Positions 58,732 through 64,000 of a DNA stretch of 64,000 nucleotides are shown here, piece by piece. The position numbers and the translations under genes are program-made. Below the pieces are notes generated by a model that had not been told where the DNA came from, did no database searches, and was given only the letters and a program-made list of their open reading frames with translations. This DNA comes from Acinetobacter lactucae (GTDB taxonomy: Bacteria > Pseudomonadota > Gammaproteobacteria > Pseudomonadales > Moraxellaceae): the NCBI RefSeq assembly GCF_001605885.1, contig NZ_LRPE01000036.1, positions 1-64,000 on the forward strand. The letters run 5' to 3'. Positions within the stretch are counted from its first letter, which is position 1. Each line of letters starts with the position of its first letter.

Positions 58732-59556
58732 TTAGTTGAAGCGAGATAGGTCTTCTTCAGGACGAGCAGTTAAGACTTCAATACCTGTTTGGGTAACTAA
58801 AATAGTATGTTCATATTGAGCTGAAAGTTTATGGTCTTTCGTTACGACAGTCCATTTGTCACCTAACAATTTGGTTTGCCATACGCCAGCATTTACCATA
58901 GGTTCAATCGTAAAAGTCATACCTGCTTCTAAGCGCATGCCTGTACCAGCTTGACCATAATGGAGTACTTGAGGTTCATCATGAAAAACGGTTCCAATAC
59001 CGTGGCCACAATATTCACGTACTACACTAAAACGTTCTGATTCAACATACTTCTGGATTGCGTGGCCGATATCACCTAAATATGAACCATCTCTAACAGT
59101 TGCCATCCCACGATACATCGCTTCTTGAGCAACTTTGCATAGGCGGTTGGCTAAAATAGAAGTTTCACCACCAACGATATACATCATGTTGGTGTCGCCG
59201 TGATAGCCATCTTTAATGACAGTAACGTCAATATTAAGGATGTCACCATTTTTTAAAATTTTATTTTCAGAGGGAATACCATGACAGACAACATGGTTAA
59301 CCGAAGTACAAATAGAGTGCTGAAAAGCAGGGCGGCCAGGAGCTCCACCATAGCCGACACATGCAGGGATAGCATGCTGCACATTTTCAATGTGATTACG
59401 ACAAATGGTATCAAGTTCAAGTGTACTTACACCTGCCTTGATATGGGGCTTGATCATCTCTAGAACTTCAGCCGCCAGTCGTCCTGCAATGCGCATTTTT
59501 TCAATTTCATCTGGAGTTTTGATTAATCGACGTGGAGCTGTATAAGTACTGTTCAT
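58732..59556 (-). CDS. map: Methionine aminopeptidase type I
   Basis: Removes N-terminal Met from new proteins. 274 residues; the metal ligands can be placed in DILNIDVTVIKDGYHGD (two Asp), EYCGHGIGTVFHDEPQV (His), FTIEPMVN (Glu) and YEHTILVT (Glu). It is the short type Ia form without N-terminal extension. It diverges from rpsB; map-rpsB-tsf is the common proteobacterial neighbourhood. Confidence 0.97.
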   Translation of the reverse strand: MNSTYTAPRRLIKTPDEIEKMRIAGRLAAEVLEMIKPHIKAGVSTLELDTICRNHIENVQHAIPACVGYGGAPGRPAFQHSICTSVNHVVCHGIPSENKILKNGDILNIDVTVIKDGYHGDTNMMYIVGGETSILANRLCKVAQEAMYRGMATVRDGSYLGDIGHAIQKYVESERFSVVREYCGHGIGTVFHDEPQVLHYGQAGTGMRLEAGMTFTIEPMVNAGVWQTKLLGDKWTVVTKDHKLSAQYEHTILVTQTGIEVLTARPEEDLSRFN

Positions 59557-59571
59557 GATCTCTAAAAACTT

Positions 59572-59601
59572 TTGGTAATTTACAAGTGTCTATGGTATAA
59601 A
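59572..59601 (+). promoter_or_regulatory. Promoter of rpsB-tsf
   Basis: TTGGTA (59572-59577), 18-base spacer, then an extended -10 TGGTATAAA (TATAAA at 59596-59601). It starts 16 bases beyond the map start codon. Confidence 0.6.
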
Positions 59602-59663
59602 TAGCCGCCCATTTTATCAAATGCTTTTCGTGAATATCTTTTACGAACAATTTTGATAAATGG

Positions 59664-59766
59664 AGTAAAAAATCCGCACATATATCGTCACATTACTCTG
59701 GGTGCCTGTAAAAGGGTGGAGAATGCGGATATATGGAGGCCTAACCCAACTTTTAAGGTAAAGAAA
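59664..59766 (+). promoter_or_regulatory. Structured rpsB leader, probable S2 autoregulatory site
   Basis: ATCCGCA (59672-59678) pairs with TGCGGAT (59724-59730), enclosing GGGTGCC (59700-59706). GGGT can also pair with ACCC (59744-59747) and GCC with GGC (59738-59740), outside the stem, making a pseudoknot just before the ribosome binding site. It occupies the place of the E. coli t44/rpsB leader where S2 represses its own mRNA. Confidence 0.5.
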
Positions 59767-60519
59767 ATGGCAGATTACAACGTAAGCATGCGCGACCTTC
59801 TTCAAGCAGGTGCGCACTTTGGTCACCAAACTCGTTTCTGGAACCCAAAAATGCGTCAATACATTTTTGGCGCGCGCAACAAAATTCACATCATCAACCT
59901 TGAGCACACTGTTCCTGCGTTAAATGATGCTTTGAACTTCGCTAACCAATTAGCAAGCAAAAAGAACAAAGTTTTGTTCGTTGGTACAAAACGTGCTGCT
60001 TCTAACATCATCCGTGAACAAGCTCAACGCGCTGGTCAACCATATGTAGATCACCGTTGGTTAGGTGGTATGTTGACGAACTGGAAAACACTTCGCCAAT
60101 CTATCAACCGTTTAAAAGATCTTCAAACTCAATCTCAAGATGGTACTTTTGCTAAGCTTACTAAACGTGAAGCTTTAGAACGTGCTCGTGAGATGGAAAA
60201 ACTTGAGCGCTCTTTAGGCGGCGTTAAAAACATGGGTGGTTTACCTGACGCATTATTTGTAATCGACGTTGATCACGAAGCGATTGCAATCAAAGAAGCG
60301 AAGAACTTAGGTATTCCTGTTATCGGTATCGTTGATACAAACTCTAACCCAGATAACGTTGATTACGTTATTCCTGGTAACGACGATGCGATCCGTGCAG
60401 TAACTCTATATGCTTCAGCTATGGCTGATGCAATTCTTGCTGGTAAAGAATACGCTCAATCTCAAGCGAACGCTCAAGCAAAAGGCGATGACGCTGCGAA
60501 AGACGCTTCTGAGGCTTAA
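59767..60519 (+). CDS. rpsB: 30S ribosomal protein S2
   Basis: Structural protein of the small ribosomal subunit. 250 residues from the ATG at 59767 ([20 protein letters not shown]), the usual start; upstream in-frame codons add unrelated sequence. RPS2 signatures: [16 protein letters not shown] and [19 protein letters not shown]. The Ala-rich tail ([17 protein letters not shown]) is normal. It is followed by tsf with a terminator between, giving fewer tsf transcripts. Confidence 0.98.
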   Translation: MADYNVSMRDLLQAGAHFGHQTRFWNPKMRQYIFGARNKIHIINLEHTVPALNDALNFANQLASKKNKVLFVGTKRAASNIIREQAQRAGQPYVDHRWLGGMLTNWKTLRQSINRLKDLQTQSQDGTFAKLTKREALERAREMEKLERSLGGVKNMGGLPDALFVIDVDHEAIAIKEAKNLGIPVIGIVDTNSNPDNVDYVIPGNDDAIRAVTLYASAMADAILAGKEYAQSQANAQAKGDDAAKDASEA

Positions 60520-60585
60520 TGCGTTTTGACGCAGGCTTGTCATTTTTGCGACATGTAATGGTGGCAAATTAAGCGTCGAGAGTGC

Positions 60586-60618
60586 AAACGGCCCAGAGTT
60601 TCTTTGGGCCGTTTTTGT
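60586..60618 (+). terminator. Terminator or attenuator between rpsB and tsf
   Basis: 10-bp stem AAACGGCCCA/TGGGCCGTTT with a 9-base loop and a T5 run. It probably reduces tsf transcription relative to rpsB. Confidence 0.8.
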
Positions 60619-60656
60619 TGAAAAGATTTATTTTCTACCGATTTTAGGAGATCAAC

Positions 60657-61532
60657 ATGACTGCAATTACTGCAAGCATGGTAAAAGAATTACGTGACCG
60701 TACTGGTCTTGCAATGATGGAATGCAAAAAAGCATTAACAGAAGCGAACGGTGACATCGAGCTTGCTATTGATAACCTTCGTAAATCTGGTCAAGCTAAA
60801 GCTGCTAAAAAAGCTGGTAACATTGCTGCTGACGGTGCAATCACAATCGTTCAAGAAGGCAATAAAGCAATTTTAGTTGAAGTTAACTGTCAAACTGACT
60901 TCGTTGCTAAAGACGAAAACTTCTCTAACTTCTCTAAAGCTGTTGCTACTGCTGCTTTAGCTGCTGGTGAAACTGATGCTGCTAAAATCGCTGAATTAAA
61001 ATTAGCAGATGGTCAATCAGTTGAAGAAGCTCGTATTGCACTTGTTCAAAAAATCGGTGAAAACATCCAAGTTCGTCGCGCGAAAATCGTTGAAGGCGAA
61101 AACTTGGCTATCTACAAACACGGTTTAAAAATCGGTGTTGTAGTTTCTTATACTGGTGATGCTGACACTGGTAAAGGTATTGCAATGCACGTTGCTGCAT
61201 TCAACCCAGTAGCTGTAAATGCTGAAGCTGTTCCTGCTGACCTTATCGCTAAAGAAAAAGAAATTGCTGAAGCGAAAGCGTTAGAATCTGGTAAGCCAGC
61301 TAACATCGTTGAGAAAATGGTAACAGGTTCAGTTGATAAATATTTGAACGAAGTTGCTCTTGATCGTCAAATGTACGTAATCGACAACGATAAGAAAGTT
61401 GCTGATGTATTAAAAGCAACTGGTACTACTGTTGCTGAATTCGTACGTTTCGAAGTTGGTGAAGGTATTGAGAAGAAAGCAGAACTTAGCTTCGCTGAAG
61501 AAGTTGCTGCTGCTCAAGCTGCTGCGAAGTAA
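60657..61532 (+). CDS. tsf: Elongation factor Ts
   Basis: Nucleotide exchange factor that regenerates EF-Tu-GTP. 291 residues, slightly longer than E. coli (283). N-terminal module with RDRTGLAMMECKKALTEANG, then the TDFVAK motif (about residues 82-87), which intrudes into EF-Tu. AGGAGATCAAC precedes the ATG. It follows rpsB and is in the same operon through read-through of the intergenic hairpin. Confidence 0.98.
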   Translation: MTAITASMVKELRDRTGLAMMECKKALTEANGDIELAIDNLRKSGQAKAAKKAGNIAADGAITIVQEGNKAILVEVNCQTDFVAKDENFSNFSKAVATAALAAGETDAAKIAELKLADGQSVEEARIALVQKIGENIQVRRAKIVEGENLAIYKHGLKIGVVVSYTGDADTGKGIAMHVAAFNPVAVNAEAVPADLIAKEKEIAEAKALESGKPANIVEKMVTGSVDKYLNEVALDRQMYVIDNDKKVADVLKATGTTVAEFVRFEVGEGIEKKAELSFAEEVAAAQAAAK

Positions 61533-61545
61533 TTCGTATCACAAT

Positions 61546-61572
61546 AAAAAAAGCCCCATTGGGGCTTTTTTT
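61546..61572 (+). terminator. Terminator of tsf
   Basis: 12-bp stem AAAAAAAGCCCC/GGGGCTTTTTTT with a short loop. Confidence 0.9.
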
Positions 61573-61597
61573 ATCTCAGTTAAAATAGGGCTATACA

Positions 61598-62083
61598 ATG
61601 ACAAATAAAAAAAATCTCAGTATTGGTGGTGTCATTATTTTATTGATTGCTGGATATTTTGGTCTGGATTTATCTGGACATAAGCAAAGTCAATCAACAT
61701 CATCAACTATACCCGCAGCTCAGCATAATGAAACTACACTTTTAAATAATGGGGTGGACACTGTAAAAGCTGCTTATGAGCAGAAAAAAAGTAATGTTCA
61801 GGTGCAGGGAAGTGGTCGAGTCAAAGCAATTTTAAGAGATGATAATGATGGGGCAAGACATCAGAAATTCATTCTTGTATTAAAAAGTGGTGTTTCAATT
61901 TTGGTCGCACATAATATTGATTTGGCGCCTAAAATTTCTAATTTAAATAAAGGTGACATCGTTGAGTTTTACGGTGAATATGAATACAACCCAAAAGGTG
62001 GGATATTACATTGGACTCACCATGATCCACAAGGTCGTCATGAAGCTGGTTGGCTTAAACATGATGGACAGATCTATCAATAA
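61598..62083 (+). CDS. DUF3465 membrane-anchored protein
   Basis: 161 residues with one N-terminal membrane helix or uncleaved signal (about residues 8-25, IGGVIILLIAGYFGLDL), a Ser/Thr/Gln linker and a C-terminal OB-like domain: VQGSGRVKAILRDDNDGARHQ, GVSILVAHNIDL, GDIVEFYGEYEYN and LHWTHHDPQGRHEAGWL. These blocks mark DUF3465, with a conserved His-His-Asp-Pro-x-Gly-x-His cluster that could bind a metal. Function unknown. It starts just after the tsf terminator. Confidence 0.82.
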   Translation: MTNKKNLSIGGVIILLIAGYFGLDLSGHKQSQSTSSTIPAAQHNETTLLNNGVDTVKAAYEQKKSNVQVQGSGRVKAILRDDNDGARHQKFILVLKSGVSILVAHNIDLAPKISNLNKGDIVEFYGEYEYNPKGGILHWTHHDPQGRHEAGWLKHDGQIYQ

Positions 62084-62189
62084 AACCTAAGTGGACGTTT
62101 AATCAGATTATTTTTTATAGAGCAATTTTGTTCTATTCAGTTTGTTAAAACATGCTATGGTTTTTTTATTGAATAGATGAGACGTATTT

Positions 62190-63014
62190 ATGCAGCGGGA
62201 GCAAGCCGATTATCTGCATGTGCGAGAGTTGGGCGGTTTAGAGTTATTAAAAGCACATTATCACCAAACACAATTTTCAAAGCATACTCATGAAGGGTAT
62301 TGTATTGGTGTAATTGAAGAAGGAGCGCAGTCTTTTTTTAGGACGGGACAGCTACATGTAGCTCCTAAAGGCGATATTATTTTAGTCAATGCTGACGAGA
62401 TTCATACTGGTTCATCTGCTGTTGAATCAGGGTGGCGTTATAGAGCGATCTATCCAACACCTGAAATGTTAGCAGGAGTTAGTCAGGATTTTTTTGAAAA
62501 TCCACATGGAGCACCATGGTTTCCTCAAGCTGTGATTCGTGATCTAGGTTTGGCTCAACAGCTTTGCTTACTTTTTGATTTATTAGAACAAAAAGATAAT
62601 TTTCTACTCAAAGAAACGATGTATTTAACAACTTTAGCTTGTCTTATGAAGAGACATGGTAAATCAAATCATACTTTTTGTGAGTTGCCAGAAGCATATT
62701 CAAAAATATTAAGAGTTAAAGAATTACTAATAGAAATGCCTGAAACGAATTTTTCTTTACAGGATTTAGCAGACATGGTCGGCTTGAGTGCTTGGCATTT
62801 TTTAAGACAATTTAAAAAATATGTGGGTTTGCCACCCCATGCTTGGCTTGTTCAAGCGCGCTTACAAAAAGCAAGACAGTTATTAAAACAGGGGGACCAA
62901 ATTGCGATGGTGGCACACCAATGTGGTTTTTCTGATCAAAGCCATTTTAACCGACATTTTAAAAAAGCAATGGGCGTTACACCTACTCAATATGTAGCAA
63001 GTTTAAACATATAA
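62190..63014 (+). CDS. AraC family transcriptional regulator with cupin sensor domain
   Basis: 274 residues. The N-terminal 100 residues form an AraC-type cupin (HTHEGYCIGVIEEGAQSFF, HVAPKGDIILVNADEIHTG), where the inducer binds. The C-terminal 100 residues hold two helix-turn-helix motifs: FSLQDLADMVGLSAWHFLRQFKKYVG and AMVAHQCGFSDQSHFNRHFKK, followed by MGVTPTQY. It probably controls the adjacent azlC-azlD pair, which begins 88 bases after its stop on the same strand. The inducer is unknown; amino acids are a reasonable guess from the context. Confidence 0.9.
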   Translation: MQREQADYLHVRELGGLELLKAHYHQTQFSKHTHEGYCIGVIEEGAQSFFRTGQLHVAPKGDIILVNADEIHTGSSAVESGWRYRAIYPTPEMLAGVSQDFFENPHGAPWFPQAVIRDLGLAQQLCLLFDLLEQKDNFLLKETMYLTTLACLMKRHGKSNHTFCELPEAYSKILRVKELLIEMPETNFSLQDLADMVGLSAWHFLRQFKKYVGLPPHAWLVQARLQKARQLLKQGDQIAMVAHQCGFSDQSHFNRHFKKAMGVTPTQYVASLNI

Positions 63015-63102
63015 ATAAATTGGTTCTAAAGCAATTTTATCCAATATAAGTCGGCACTCATCAAGCATGGTATATAGATGTTTCTTATATTGGATTTTAT
63101 AT

Positions 63103-63819
63103 ATGAATATTCAGCTTAATCAGCCAGTTGAGTTTTCAAAAAATAAGCCATCTTATTTGTTTTTACGTGGTGCAATGGATATTTTGCCCTTGTCAATTTC
63201 TGTTATTCCATGGGCAATCTTAGCTGGGTCTATGGCAATTCATGTAGGATTATCTTTCTATAAAGCACTTGCAATGTCTGGGCTTGTCTTTGCTGGCGCT
63301 GCGCAATTAGTCAGTTTAAGCATGGCCATGGAAGATGCATCTGTTTTTACAATTTATTTGACTATTTTCTTTTTAACCGCTCAGCATTTTATTTATGCAT
63401 TAACTTTAAGAAATGATATTTCTATTTTGTCCCTACCGAAACGATTGAGTTTAGGCTTTTTATTAACAGATGAATTATTTGCAGTGAGTGCTCCCTCTGA
63501 AAAAAGAAGTTCGGAATATCTGTTGGGAGCTGGACTGTGTTTTTATTTATTTTGGGTTGCTTTTAGTTTGGTGGGGATACTGCTGGCAACAGTGATACCT
63601 GATCTTTTAAATTATCATTTGGATTTTTCGATCGTTGCTATTTTTATTGCCATGATTGTGCCTTTATGTAAAGGATTTTCAGTCATAGCTGGTGTGCTAA
63701 TAACTTGTTTAAGTGGATTTTTATTTAAATTTTATCAAATCGAGGGTGCGATTTTACTTTCAGGATTAATGGGGATGTTGGTTGCTGTGTTAACTGAAAA
63801 AATAGGTAAGGAGAAATAG
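63103..63819 (+). CDS. azlC: AzlC family branched-chain amino acid exporter, large subunit
   Basis: Exports branched-chain amino acids or analogues together with AzlD. 238 residues from the ATG at 63103 and about seven to eight helices. AzlC blocks: GAMDILPLSISVIPWAILAG, MSGLVFAGAAQLVSL, LTAQHFIYALTLR and FLLTDELFAVS. The stop lies one base before the azlD start. Confidence 0.9.
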   Translation: MNIQLNQPVEFSKNKPSYLFLRGAMDILPLSISVIPWAILAGSMAIHVGLSFYKALAMSGLVFAGAAQLVSLSMAMEDASVFTIYLTIFFLTAQHFIYALTLRNDISILSLPKRLSLGFLLTDELFAVSAPSEKRSSEYLLGAGLCFYLFWVAFSLVGILLATVIPDLLNYHLDFSIVAIFIAMIVPLCKGFSVIAGVLITCLSGFLFKFYQIEGAILLSGLMGMLVAVLTEKIGKEK

Positions 63820-63820
63820 C

Positions 63821-64000
63821 ATGTCTTGGTTCATGATTCTAGGCTTGGCAGCAATCGTCTTTTTTAATCGATATTATTTTTTAGAGCCTAAAGTAAAAAT
63901 TAAACTGCCGCTTATTCTGAATAAGATGCTTAACTATTCTGCACCCTGTTTGTTAACTGCAATCTGCATTCCAGTTATTTTTTTCGATGGTGATCATTTA
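63821..64000 (+). CDS. azlD: AzlD domain protein, small exporter subunit, cut by window edge
   Basis: The frame is open from ATG 63821 to the window end, 60 codons, with AAGGAG upstream. Two hydrophobic segments and an AzlD-like pattern (MILGLAAIVFFNRYYFL, then LPLILNKMLNYSAPCLLTAI) are visible. AzlD proteins are about 105 residues, so half is missing. It follows azlC directly, the usual azlCD order. Confidence 0.85.
   Translation, partial: MSWFMILGLAAIVFFNRYYFLEPKVKIKLPLILNKMLNYSAPCLLTAICIPVIFFDGDHL

Overview
The window looks like chromosomal core sequence from the Acinetobacter calcoaceticus-baumannii complex. Three things point there: the last genes of an acinetobactin-type siderophore cluster (basI end, basJ) at the left edge, an ADC-family class C beta-lactamase, and low-GC coding with many short AT-rich spacers that each end in a compact hairpin-plus-T terminator. 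The ADC protein differs at many positions from the ADC-7 sequence I remember, so a non-baumannii member of the complex (for example A. pittii or A. nosocomialis) is possible. I see no phage, insertion sequence, integrase, CRISPR array or rRNA.

Layout. 1-1.5 kb: end of basI and basJ, with a Fur-box-like site between. 1.6-7.6 kb: L,D-transpeptidase, hemE, a DUF817 membrane protein, a DUF3015 periplasmic protein and a DUF4105 envelope protein. 7.7-9.5 kb: blaADC and folE. 9.8-14.6 kb: xdhABC for xanthine oxidation. 14.7-23.8 kb: trpD-trpC-smr and trpG on the minus strand, separated by a plus-strand pair encoding a TonB-dependent receptor and a secreted M1 aminopeptidase. 24-28.2 kb: a GNAT protein and an overlapping POT peptide transporter/Xaa-Pro aminopeptidase operon. 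28.8-33.6 kb: glnA, ubiCA, a lipoprotein esterase and a small membrane protein. 33.6-36.2 kb: DUF2726 protein, three tRNA-Asn genes, sodB and a Nif3-like protein. 36.3-41.2 kb: DegS/AlgW protease, cca and maeB. 41.4-47.4 kb: an EAL/GGDEF protein, rsmE, metF and ahcY. 47.6-55.5 kb: a C39-like protein, a carboxymuconolactone decarboxylase-like protein, fadE, lipA, sthA and an MFS transporter with a previously easy-to-miss 44-codon partner. 55.7-58.5 kb: narK and an enlarged OmpW-like protein. 58.7-64 kb: map, rpsB-tsf, a DUF3465 protein, an AraC regulator and azlCD (azlD runs off the end).

Most genes are housekeeping. The more interesting content is regulatory RNA: an SAH-riboswitch-like element before ahcY, two hexaloop hairpins before narK that fit the target of ANTAR antiterminators, a structured rpsB leader, a terminator hairpin that buries the cca ribosome binding site, and a short leader ORF before glnA. 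Functionally linked sets are the methyl cycle (ahcY, metF), peptide scavenging (TonB receptor, M1 peptidase, POT transporter, Xaa-Pro peptidase), chorismate use (basJ, trpDCG, ubiC) and nitrate uptake (narK).
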